A stretch of DNA of 64,000 bases from assembly GCA_030248215.1 (NCBI GenBank), contig JASANG010000561.1, forward strand, positions 1 to 64,000, in the 5' to 3' direction. The notes under the pieces were generated by a model. The model had not been told where the DNA came from. It did no database searches and worked only from the letters and a program-made list of their open reading frames with translations. Numbering within the stretch: the first letter of the stretch is position 1; every line of letters begins with the position of its first letter. Position numbers and translations under genes: made by a program. Source of the stretch: Enoplolaimus lenunculus. Lineage: Eukaryota; Nematoda; Enoplea; Enoplida; Thoracostomopsidae. Positions 1-12,100 of this stretch are shown piece by piece.

Positions 1-32
1 CTGCCCCCCTTGGCTACGGGCCCGAATCGCAT
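1..32. mobile_element. End fragment of a short TIR element (family M)
   Basis: The first bases, with the motif CTTGGCTACGGGCCC, match the right ends of two longer repeats near 36460 and 41730. The window therefore opens inside or at the end of a repeat of that family. No coding content is seen here. Confidence 0.35.
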
Positions 33-112
33 TTGCTGTAAGTTTCACTCGTATGTTTTATTTGGTTTTGTTAAAATCTGCTCTGACGTTATAAAGGCGT
101 AAAATCTGTGTG

Positions 113-226
113 ATGAAACCGCGACGCAGTATTGGTGTCAGAACTGTCCGAGATGTTACGGTTGGCTCGAAAAAATTTCAGAACAAAGCGTTCAGTCCTG
201 TTCAGGAATCAACCAGTAACGAGAAT
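113..226 (+). CDS. Candidate first coding exon of the haspin gene
   Basis: An ATG at 113 opens a basic stretch beginning MKPRRSIGVRTVRD and running to SNEN at 226, before the frame turns into hydrophobic low-complexity sequence. Ending the exon at 226 (phase 0) would join in frame with the first solid haspin exon at 3112. The donor there (GTCAGG) is weak, and a 2.9-kb intron is implied. A short acceptor-preceded stretch at 3040-3077 (SDRSLSSKIFARK) could be a further 5' exon but does not fit in phase. The true start of the kinase gene is therefore unresolved. This exon is only a proposal. Confidence 0.3.
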
Positions 227-880
227 GTCAGGCTAGTAGTTTTTCTTTTTGTCATATTCTTTATTAGTCTTGTATTCACACGTACGGTTGCTAAGCAAAA
301 TTTCTTTTGTCTTTGTCCTTTTATGTATCTGTATTTTTTGTTTTTTTTTGCTTCCGACGTTAAATTTAAGCTTTTCAGCGACTGGCTGATGATGTTGACG
401 TATAAACCATCTCACATATGTGCATTTTTGGTAGTAGCTATTTGAATCGTGCAAAAATATCTTCACAGCATTAAAATTAATTTTTGTTCCGATTTTTGAT
501 TTTATTTCCATAAGGTGGAATACACAGACAAAACATTGTGTGTTAATTACAAATAAATTTGCTATCCAATTTAGGAAACAGCAAATTTGGCGCAATTGTA
601 TAATTATATATATAAATGTTTAAATAACATTTAAAAATATAAACGGACTTCTGTTTTATGTTTGTGCAATTTGAGCTGTAAAATTTGAAATTCATTGAGT
701 AAAATATTTATTGAAACTGCTATTGTTTTATTATGCATATGTTATTTTTAGTTTGTTTGAAATCAGGCCGGCAACAAATAAACCTGTTGGAAAGCGATCC
801 AGAAAAACGGTATTTTTATGTCTGGTTTGAGTCGTCTAACATTACACATATGTACACGCCTTTAATTCATAAGCTTATTC

Positions 881-1290
881 CAGGTTGCAGCGCGGAACTG
901 GATTATATCGGAGGAGGAACAGCAAATTTATACCGGAATCGTGATCGGAATCGGAACTGGAAAATCTGTGACTGTACGGATAATTTGTGTTAAAAAAATA
1001 TAATATTGATTTAAGGTGTTTGTTGGCTGGCAAATTTTTCAAAAACTTCTCATGAACAAACTGTCGATGATTTTTGGTTCTGTAAAGCTAAACTACAATC
1101 AATTATTGACAAGTTAACTCATCGAAAGCAATTTAATTCATTAGTCATGCAGAATTTTTATGCAACATATCACAACAAACAGGATTAAAATTAAAATTTC
1201 AAAATTCCGATTCTGATTGATTTGTGCAATCGGAATCGGACTCGTTTTGAATTGGAATTTTAAGCGGAATTGAATTCCGGTTGCACCCTG
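881..1290. mobile_element. Family A TIR element
   Basis: The element begins with CAGGTTGCAGCG and ends with AATTCCGGTTGCACCCTG, the inverted form of the family consensus CAGGGTGCAACCGG. The arms carry short degenerate CGGAAT repeats. No protein is encoded. It is a non-autonomous DNA element by structure; the transposase superfamily is unknown. Confidence 0.6.
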
Positions 1291-1947
1291 GTTTACTCTA
1301 CGTATTATGTGGTGGATTTATTTGCGCTATGTGTATAAATGTTTCCAACCGTAACTTCTGTTGGAAAATGCTAAATAGTTGTGCTGATGCAGTTTTTCCG
1401 TTGTCCAAGTGGACGACTGCTTCAGTAATATTGGCAACATAAAAAACTTCTGTTCGAATCGATCACCGCCTTGTCGTGGGTCGAGCGGCTCCTGCCTCGC
1501 AGCTCCAAATGGTGGTCTACTTCCCCGATGCAACGAGACAATCACCATCTCCGCGCATGTGACAGGATCGCTCCTGTCAACGATCAGCCTTGATCGCGGG
1601 GCCAAACAACAACAACAACAACATAAAAAACTTAGTGTAATTTGGCTTAAAATTTATAACTTGCCAATGTTGGTCAAAACGGAGTCAACATTGGCAAATA
1701 TACAAACTTCCAAAAGATATTATACTCACCGTAGCCTTGTGGCACCACGTTTTCTAAACCAACTAACAACTTAAATGCATGTATATTGCAAAAAACAATG
1801 AACAAAGTCAGGTTTAAAGCTGACAAGTATGAAAATATGTTTATCACGCCAATGTTGCCACCTTTTCCGTATTGCGCGCCCAACATTGTTGGACTCGGCT
1901 TTTCATAGCTGAATCACTGGCTTCTCCACAGCTTGAAAATTTCCGCC

Positions 1948-2042
1948 GGGGGGGGGGCGTTTCCGGGGGGGGCCATTAGTTTTCCGGGGTGCATCTAATT
2001 TTGCTGGGGGGCAGATGATCTGGGGGGTCCTCGGGGGGCAGG
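1948..2042 (+). repeat. Guanine-tract cluster
   Basis: About 95 bases contain at least six runs of four to ten guanines, separated by short spacers. The strand is strongly skewed to G, and the arrangement meets the usual pattern for a G-quadruplex. It resembles parts of the family M elements at 36305-36470 and 41568-41733, which also have G runs. Confidence 0.5.
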
Positions 2043-3111
2043 CTTAAAATTTTGCAAACCGACTTTTTGGACCATTTTTTTCATTGTAGACCGTGTTTCC
2101 AACTCAACTGAAGATTACTCATCGCTCAACATGACAAAAAATTCTCGCAAACGCTAATGACAATAAATTTAACTAATATTACTGACAACTTAACCAGAAG
2201 TTGAAAGAAGCTCAACTATATAAAATGTAGATAATCTAATTTATGTCTATTCCCAGTATACAATGGTCCAAAATTGGCTGATATCGTGAGCCAGAACATT
2301 CGGTCTCGGCAGTAGGGCAACGGGTCTCGGTTTTTAACCGAGACCGCGCATTTTTGCGGTAAGGATTAGGCATTTTCTCCAGTGCCAATGCCGATACTAT
2401 CGAAAAGTGCAGATTGTCACCGATGCTCATTAATCGAGACATCGCTAATATTTTGACATGCGTTTCTGTTTTAAAGTTCGTGTCGCCTACAACTGTGGAT
2501 GTCTTCTTGACCATTTAGGGTAAACCACCGAGGGGAAACAAGTTTTGTAAAGCGCCCAGCAATGCTACTAAAAAGAAGGGAATGAACCGAATGCCGCCAA
2601 GTTCCATTGCAAACCAAAATGCAGAAAAACTCGAAATAATTCAGAAGGTATATACTGTTTGAGTTTGTGTTTCTCGATGCAACTTTTAAAGAAATAATAA
2701 AAGTAGTTGCGTGACAAATTAATATTTTTAATAGTAGTATGTGTATAAGTACTTGTTGTCTTGGCTACTTTGGCAAAAAGCCGGTAAAGCCATATGTTTA
2801 GATTGAACAACAGTGTTGTACGTACCACTGCAGCGATATTTTACATGAGACTATCAGCATGTTGCGTTGGCGATATTCTTAACTGAGTTCATGTTACTTA
2901 GAGCGGGAGCGGGAAACCGTTTTTTTCGCGCGACTATAATAGAATAAGATTAAGTTGTAGACTAATTTTTTGTTGGGTTTCCTTAGGCTTAGGCTTAGTT
3001 ATGTCGATTGGTGTTATGTAAACGTGTAGTATTTTTCAGAGTGATCGAAGCTTAAGCAGTAAAATTTTTGCACGCAAGTATAACGGATATATTATCTTTT
3101 ATGCGCTGTAG

Positions 3112-6100
3112 ATTCCATCGTTCACAAGTATCGAGGGCTATTCGTTGTGCGTTGAAACAGATTCAGAAACGCGACGCAAACGGAAACCGAAAGACTGCAG
3201 TGATGCAAGACCAGAACACGGTTATGACGAAGGGGTGGCAGCGCAACTGATTTCAGGTGTTTTTTCGTTTTTAGTTTTCTAGAAGATTTAGCGTTAATTT
3301 TACGGTCACTTTAACGGGAATATTGATTTATGAACAAGAAATTTTACGTATTGGAGATGGGTACGTATATTTCAGGGTTCATCTAGAATTCCTGTTCGGG
3401 CATTGAAAAGCGCATTTTGCGTCAAATTATGAAAAATAAGGTTAAAAATATAAACACGTTTCAAAAAATTTACTGAAACGTAGATTCTTTTCACAATTTG
3501 TGTTTTATATGCACATTCGTCACATTTTGAAGTTTTTTGTAGAACTTGGAAACAAACAGCATGTTTTATGTAGGATGTGCCGATTAATCAGCATCGGTAA
3601 CAAATCGGGACTTTTCGTGAGGATCGCTACAAACAGCTGCTTTTCAGTTTAATATACATATTAGGGTTGAACTGACGCAAGTTATGTTTTCAGGAAGGGT
3701 TTAGAATGCTGTTATACCAAAAGCACGTGTCAATATTTATGTCTGAGTCAAAGATAGTTCGATTCTAGATAGATAGTCGTATATAGTAAACACATATCTC
3801 GTTTTTGCGTACTATATATATTCGTAACTTTTAGATATTCACGATGGTGCCAGCAAAGAATCCTGTTCACGTGTTTTGCCGTCAGAACTGGACAGTAGTG
3901 ACGTGAGCGTATTTGCTGGTGGTGCTAGAAATCAGAATACTGTATCAGTACCTCCACAGAGTGCAACCAAACTAGTTCATCCTCAAATTAAAAGGATTCT
4001 TGGGAATAGTGGAGTAGAAGTTTCGAAACGCGTGCTTCGATCGCAACAAGTTCACAGCACTCCTATGAGTAAAGGTGTCATTTCGGATACACATAGACCA
4101 TCGGTAACTACGCTTACAAATTTTCAGAACAACCAAAATTTCATTTCGGGAGGGGGTAGCCATGTCTAAACGTTAATTGCATTTGAGAAATTTTTTTGAG
4201 ATTTGCTGGTTATTTCAGCCCGTAAAGTGGCTTCCAGGGATGGGCGGTTTCGGTATCGGTCTCGCTTTTTTCAGTCTCGGTGCCTTGCAAACCGAGACCA
4301 AAGAGGTGAAGAAGCAATAAGCAATCACAAAAATTTTCCTTACATCGCAGGTTTGGCCTGGAAGTACTTCAGCATTTCTCCTACCAACACAGACAGCGAA
4401 CCATTGTGAAGCACTGCTACCTGGATTTACAGCGATTTGAGAAATTGAATGACCCCTCCGGTTACTCAAAATTTTATTTTCGAAAGAAAACCCAAAATGT
4501 GTTAAAAAAATTTTCCAGTTGCTTCGCCGTTAGACGCCGTGTGTCACCGTCCGTCACTACACGGTATCATACGTTAGTAATTTGCGCACGATGCTGCACG
4601 GTGACGAATGGTGATGGACGGCGCCGGACGTTATGAATAGCGCTACTCTTAAACGTGCGTGCAGATTTTAAATATTTTCTTTTCTGCTGAATATGTATTT
4701 TGTTTCAGCCATCTGCCACCGCCGATCTATCCGGAATTGAACTGGATTGTAGTAGTGAAAGTGTTTTTCGTGATCAGTTGAGCGCTGTCAAAAAATTGAC
4801 TGAACCAAGTCCGGCAGTTCTGTCAGGTACCAATTAATTTTGTGCGTCTTGGAGTGTAATCCTGCACTATCGTTGACAAATTTTTTGTTGAAATGCTTTC
4901 TTACTGTTTCGGAAGGCAAAGATTTTTTGCAGGTTTTCTTGAAATTATTAGTCGAACACTAAAGTTAGAGGGTGACAGTAATCATCTGCGCTTTTTAGAA
5001 CCTGAACCCAATAAAAAGAAATTCAGAGGAACGACGTCTGAATGTGGAATTCAACGGTTTTAGGAGTGAGTAGCTTTGTTAGTAGGTGGTGCCAGTATCA
5101 ACTTCATCTTAACTATGATATAAGTCATACCGAAGACACGCAATACAGGAATTTTTGCATTTGACACAAAAAGCCATTAAATACACGTCGCCCGTATTTT
5201 GATTTGTTGTTTTTAAGATGTAAGAAAATTTCAACCTGCTGCAATGAATCGACTCACTATTGATTTGAATTCACCAAATGACAGTGTGCAACTTGTACGT
5301 ATAAAACAAAACGGAGTTGTGTACGAAAAAGTGGTTAGACGTACTCCGAAGGTACCGCAGACGCGAGAGCCGCCAGTTCAGGTATATATGCTGTGTGCAA
5401 TTTTAGTGCCAGATTTATCCTAGTCTTTCGCTAGTGGGAAACCTCTCCTCACATGATCACCTTCCCCACTCATCAAATATCCCAATGTTTAGTCCTCTAC
5501 TTGAAAAATTTGGTTTATTTAACTGGACTTAATGCAAAAAATCGTGTCTAGTTTAAAAAAGCGGCATGTTATAAATTTCAAAATCGATTATGAATCGGAA
5601 CTGTACGTTTGCTCTTTGGTTTGTAGATGGTTTTGCCAATTTTTCAGCTTAGTTCAAACGCTACCAATATTGATTCGTCTCCATATTTACCACCTGCTAC
5701 TCAAAGGCCAATGCTACGAAGTGGCCGTCAGTGTTTAAAAGAGGTATCAAATGTTCGCGGAACGCTGCTATCACATTCAAACAGTTTATCCTTGTCAGAG
5801 TTAAAACAATCGTTTGATTGGTCCGGAAGCAATAAAGAAAATATTAGTCCAAATAGCTGCCGCCCTGCAGGCAAAAAAGAAAAAGTTGCGAATTCAGTGA
5901 TTAAAGAAGAAGACGAAGATCAAGGTCACCGTGTTGCCAAAGTCACGTTTGTAGGGCTAAGTAGCCCTCAGGTGGGCATAGATATGAGGCAAGATGATAT
6001 TTCTTGTATTGAGGTGCCTTGTAGCCAAGGTCGCGCACCAGAACGTATGAGAGGGGTGGCGAGAGAAAGTTGTTCGGAAATGCCTTTGGGCTTCTGGTTG

Positions 6101-9100
6101 CGCAGGTCTACAAGGCTCAAACGGGACAGAAATAAGATTTCAGCAACTGGGCTTACAAATTCTGGATTGGAACAAAATCAAACGACAGAGGATGGATCTG
6201 TAGCTCGAGCACAATTTACTGAGCCTGATGTTTCTTTAAGTGAAATTCAAGACAAAATTATGGCAAGTAATTCGTTGAGGAACGGTGAAATTAGTGGAAA
6301 CAGCTGTTTGGATATATTGAATTGTGAGGAAAGTCGTAATATGTGTAATAAAGGGGGAGCGAAAAAAGCAGAAATTAGTACAAGCCAAATTATGACTCGT
6401 TCAAAACTGAAACTGCAAAATCAGAGCGAATACCAAAGTATTAACAGCTGTGTTACTGAAGGTAGTAGATATGCGACTAGGAGTCGAACAAAAGCAGCAT
6501 TGACTGAAAATGGAAATTATTATCGCGATAGTCTAAACTCTCTCTACGAACAGATTTCGCGTATGATACCTACTGATGCGCAAAACGAATATATTGATCT
6601 GAGTAAAGCAGACGGTGATGGCCAGGAAGCTTGGTAGGTAGTGGTGGGTCGGGCGATTTTTTTGTTTTATTTAGTAATATGGCAATTGGTTTTAATCTTT
6701 GCAAACAAGCATTTCCTACACATTTAAGTACAAAATCAATATATATCTGTGTAACTCTTTGTTTTCTGTTTTAGTTTCACGACGTCCGGTGTTTTTGCGG
6801 ACAGTCCCTCACACCGAAGTATGAGTTTAAATCCTGAAAACAACAAAGAATTGCAACAGGGTAGCAGCGGATCGATCTCTTCTGAACAGTCCCAAGATTT
6901 GCAAGCATCGTGCAATATTGGTATCGATGTGTATAATTTATGTGGCTCTCCATGGTTGCGTTATGTAGGTTTATATATATATTGATTATATTGTAACTAT
7001 AAACAATATGTCATAGCAGGAGTGGATCATGGCTGATGGACAGGAGTATGCAACTGGGTAAACTCGGTGTACCAAAGGACGTAGCCAACGCGCGTGATAT
7101 TTCTAATACCTCGCCACGTTTATAGTGGGTAGCGTTGCGTAGTTAATTATATTAAGTGATATTCTGTTTAGCCCAATTGAAAATGCTCAGTTTTTTAAAA
7201 GACATGGATTTTGTCTATCAAACACGTGTAGCTAAGGACATCGACCCTTAAACAAAAAGCGAGGTGGGGACAGGTAAAAACGCAACACGCGGTGGCAGTT
7301 TCTGTGTTACAGAAGTTGTTTTCTCTTGTCAAACAGCCATCATCGACTTCTCATATTGCTTGTAATAAATTGGGATTTTTTATTTTAGAGTTATGTTATC
7401 AAGTTTACAATGTTCTATTGCTATGGAATAGTAGCTTTTTAGTTTTGCTGCTTTTGCCATTTTTGTTGGAACCGCGAGTTTCTTTTTATTGTTTTTAGTC
7501 GTCTACACACACAGTAAAGCAACAGCTATTGAAATTGTGCAGGCAAAACGAAGCAATAGATTTCGAAACCTATATGGTTGCAAAGTAAGGTTTTACTTGA
7601 ATTTGTTACAGTAGCTTTTGACAGTTTCGAAAATAATTTGTTTTTCTTGAGGGCAAGAATATAACAGTAATGATAAATTTTGTTCTTGGATTAGGGTATG
7701 GGCGCCCAAGAAATTTTTCACAATAAAATTTTTAGAACAAAAATAAAGCGATACTTACATGAACAAACATCATAAAAAAGTTTAAAAGCCCCTTCCGAAA
7801 AAATATCCTGGGACCGCCAGTGTCTAAATAATAATTTTGTTTTGCCATGTGTGTTAGCTGAACTCAAAATTCTGTTGAAAATGATCCTGGCAGTCTGGTT
7901 TCAAAAATTATTATATTGTAGCCGGCGATAGCCTGTTGTTATAACTAACACCATGTTAAGACTATATAAACAACACAATGTTAAGCCTAACTCGTTTTGT
8001 AAATTACATTTAATTACAGTATTGTTGATAGCACAAATACTGAAATTTTTTGTTGAGAAGTTATCATCAATCTATGTTGATGGTTGCACTTTTGTTTCTA
8101 CAACATAACATTATTTTGTTTTAACCTGTTTTTTCAGTCACAACTTAAACAATATTAGAAAAATTGGTGAAGGAATCTCAGGTGAAGTGTTTGCAGTGCG
8201 AAAAGACGATGGAAATGACTGCGTGCTTAAGGTGGGTGCAGTTTTGAATAATGCCGGTTGAACAATAACTTGCGTACATCAGATAACTTTTTGAGTGGTA
8301 GTACCGAGGTATTGATCATAATGTATGGTATTGTACATAAGGGCAAAATCTTATCGGCAGTGGCCAATCTTTTTACCGTATTTTATTGTGTATCTTTCTT
8401 CTTTTTACTGTACCGTAGATTAATGTTTGTGTAATCTGAGATTCCTCATAATTTTGGTACGAACGGTTACGGTTTGCATCCTGTTTAATTAGAATATATT
8501 GGTGGTGAAGTTAATGTTGTCGTTGATTTTTAATTTCGGTAAATTCATTTTCATATTTCTCTAGAATTGATATGCATACAGTTGCGGTCAGAATTAAGTG
8601 CTCCATTAGCACGACCAGACGCGCGCAGGTGCGTGCAGCTGCGGTTATTTGGGTCTGCCGTTAACCTCTTTATGATTGTATAATTTTTATTTGGGTTCAA
8701 AATTTCACTGGTTTTGTCTGCGGTTTTGTGGGTTCGCGATTAGCAATCGGTGTGTTCGTCTGCGTCTGCGTAAGCCTGCGATTACATACGTCTGCGGAGC
8801 ACTGCATTCTGACCATTGCTGTATATTTTAGACTTATCGTTGGTGGATCCTGTGTGAAATGAGTTAGTGTCCTTTGATATATCATTCATTTGTTTATGTG
8901 TTTTGCTTGATTGTCAAGGAAATACAGTTGCTGAGGTGCTGGACCTTCTGTTGTTTGCTTGAAGGTAGAATCGCAAATCATTTTGTTAATCGAAAGTTTT
9001 GTTGACAAACAGGAATTTTGAACGCGGCCGACTTCAGCAAGCACGTTGTCTTATGGTCCATATTGTTCAGGTTTATAGTTATATTTTGTTCAATTTTTCA

Positions 9101-12100
9101 AAAAACAGCTGTTATCTTTGGTGTCGAGTTTGGAAATTCAGAGTGAATTTGGTTTCTCCGCTTGTTGTTCGTATTTAGCCAAAAATTGAACTGTTGTTAA
9201 AGCGAACAGTGCTTCAGTTCCATTTACATATTTTGATCCACTCGTTGAGTTGCTAACAGCTAGAGTTGACTCAATCGAAGGAGCAAGCGAAAATGACTTG
9301 AAATTTGAATAGCTAATTGAACTCAAGTATAATTGTGCAGATGATGTGGTGTCGAGCCAGGATTGTATACAGCTAGGACACAACTGACCACGGCATTTAG
9401 CAACGGTTTTCTTGAAGATGTGTAGGAGCGCCGAACGGTAGCGCCGTTGCATTGATAGGATCAGTATAGGGTTTGCCTGGAATAGAAACATCACTGTGGT
9501 TTGACGTACTTGTGTTTCATTGTGGAGCGAGCACAATTTACAGCATATACGGCATAAGGCTTAGGCAAAGGGTTTAGTCCAGTCTAAGGAGTAGCATTAA
9601 CTATACAGAAGGAAGCTTTCTTTCTAAGCCTAAGAGTATTAAATGTGGATCGAAGTGTACAAGAGCATTTACCGATCCGAAAATTTGCATTAAGTGTAAA
9701 AAATATCACTAAGCAATTGATGGTTGCTAGACACATTTGAAAGTACGGGCTTATAAATTAGTTACCGTAGACAAAATTATTGGACCGGATATTAATAATA
9801 GACGTAACAGTGGTTTTGGAAAGGCATATTCTCCGCATACTGTGTATACAGTGTAAGCGATTGAATACGGTAGTAAACAGATCAGCATTAGAGCGCTAGT
9901 TGTACAGGTATACAGGAACGCGCGGAGAAGTTTCGATATCTTTTGATGTGACGTCGGTTTTGCGATGTAGCTTAGTTTGCGAAGTCTGGCTGTTTGCTTG
10001 ATTGAAACCTGTAATTCAATTAGATTCATTGGCTGGCTTTCCAAAATCCTACTTAAGTACAACTTAGTACTTAAGTACAGGCCAAGTAATTGCTTAACTA
10101 TTTTGCCGTTTCTAAAAGCGTACTTAAGTTAAAGGCGTACTAACATTGGTCTAAGTGAAATTGTAGACCAATGATGTCTGTTTGATGTAAAGCAAAACTA
10201 TTAGTTCTTTGTCCTGATAATGGCCGATATTTGGTGTTTCTTTGGTTGTGGTCGGAAACTTAAATACTTACTGAAGTCTGCCGACTTAAGCAGTTACTTA
10301 AGCATAACGTAAGTAAATACTTAAGTAAGATTTCAGAAGCCCAGCCAATGTGGTGTTTTGGTTTCGGAAATTCTTATTAGCACTTGTTTGAAACCGGAAA
10401 CTGCGATTGACTTACTTTTACATATTATTTTTTCTGTCACACATGTAGTGTAAATGTTTGCATGTGACCGTGTACGTTCTCATTCTTTATTGTGTTACAA
10501 TAACGCTGGAAAGCCAGATATAGGGGACGAGTGTTATTCTATGGGTGTAACAGAGTATATCCCCTCAATATTTCTATTATTCCTAAGGCTAAGCCTAAAC
10601 TTCAGCGTAAAAATGGGTCTATAACTAAGCTTAAGCCTAAGCAAAAATAGTAGCCTTAATCCGAGCTAGGGATGGCTGGAGACCGGCCATGAAAAGTCTC
10701 GGTCTCGGTCATCTTTTGGTCATCGCCGAAAAAAATAAAATTTTTAAAGTAAATTATTTCTAATGCTGTTTTCGTTAGTTTTTTTGTGTTTTTTCAGAAT
10801 ATCCGCCAATAATTTTTGCGTAACTATGAAAGTTACAGATTCATAGCGAAGTTTTATTCATCAGGCATTACTTGTTTCAACAATACTAACTTCTGCTTCT
10901 TACAGGTCTTCCAGCATTTGCTGAGCCCTCGACTTGTAGTGTCGGTTCCAAGCCACCGAGACATGCCAAATACCGAGACTTTCCGAGACTGAGACAGAGG
11001 CTCTCATCCCTGATCTTAGCCACCTCTGTTTTGTAGTACCTACGGAAAACTGGACGCCCTTAAAAGGAATATGGGCAAAACGAATATTGCAACTGAACGC
11101 AACGCAACAAAGACGTAATATGAATACTGTAATAGGCACGTTGTTAAAGTGTTAGAGATGCATCGGCGTGAGATGTTCAACTTTTTCACGTAAACACTTT
11201 GAGTACTTTAAGCCACGGAAGGGAAAATTGTAAGCTACGTTCTGATATCTGAATGCAATCTAGTATTAGATTTGCATTCATTGTGTATTACCTGTGCGAT
11301 TTGGCAACCTAATATCAACGCAAGAGTGCTTGCTGTGACACATATTACAGTTGAAACTGCAGCGTATGAAATTGTAGCCGTTGTCTGTGCTGTCGGCTCG
11401 CATGGCAGATGAAAGTATACTGGATTTTTTGCAAACCTATAGAGATAATTAAACCTTCGTTAATAGCTTGCATTTAGCTAGCATTCTTCTGGCCAGAATG
11501 CTATTCTGAACTAACAGCAGTGTATTGCAGGCCTAATTGCAATTATTCTGTGCTGCACATGCACTGGGCGTAGACTATACTGGCGCAAAACTGTTATTAC
11601 TCTGAATAGCAAACCTGGCTTGGTCATATTATTAGTAATTGGACTGAATAGCAGATATTGATTTAATGTGACATATATCACGGTGTACCGCCTTAATTCC
11701 GTTGGCATTTAAAGTAAGTTCGGAAACGGCCTCGAAAAATGCGGTCGGGCCGGCCGACCAACCAACCGCTACTAGCCGGTCGTGTCGACCGGTGATTATG
11801 AGTGTTGTTGTTGTTTATTGCTGCTATTATTTACATTGTTGCAGTATCCGGTGCCCGCCTAAGCGAATGTTGTCAAAGACACAATATAATTCAGTTTTAA
11901 TGCAAAACCGTTTCATGACAGGCTCAATTTTGTTGTAGCACAAAACTTTTGCTATCAAACAAAACCATGGTTGCAGCCAGTTGGATCGGCGCGGCCCTGT
12001 GCCTGATGTCTATTACGGCCGGGCCGGATTGGCGGTTTTTAATGTCAAATGAAGCGGTCGGTGTCTCGTTTCGAAACTTATACCATCGTAGAATCATTGT

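Larger units (their letters stand above)
227..3111. other. Stretch without a supported gene upstream of haspin
   Basis: The stretch contains a family A TIR element (881-1290), a run of guanine tracts (1948-2042) and remnants with the GGTCTCGG motif of family G near 2280-2350. The open frames here are short and not supported by splice sites. If the exon at 113 is real, this is the first haspin intron. Confidence 0.5.

Noticed and set aside
733-993. Possible small gene starting at 733
   Set aside because: Its second half is the left end of a family A element and its first half has no splice or similarity support.
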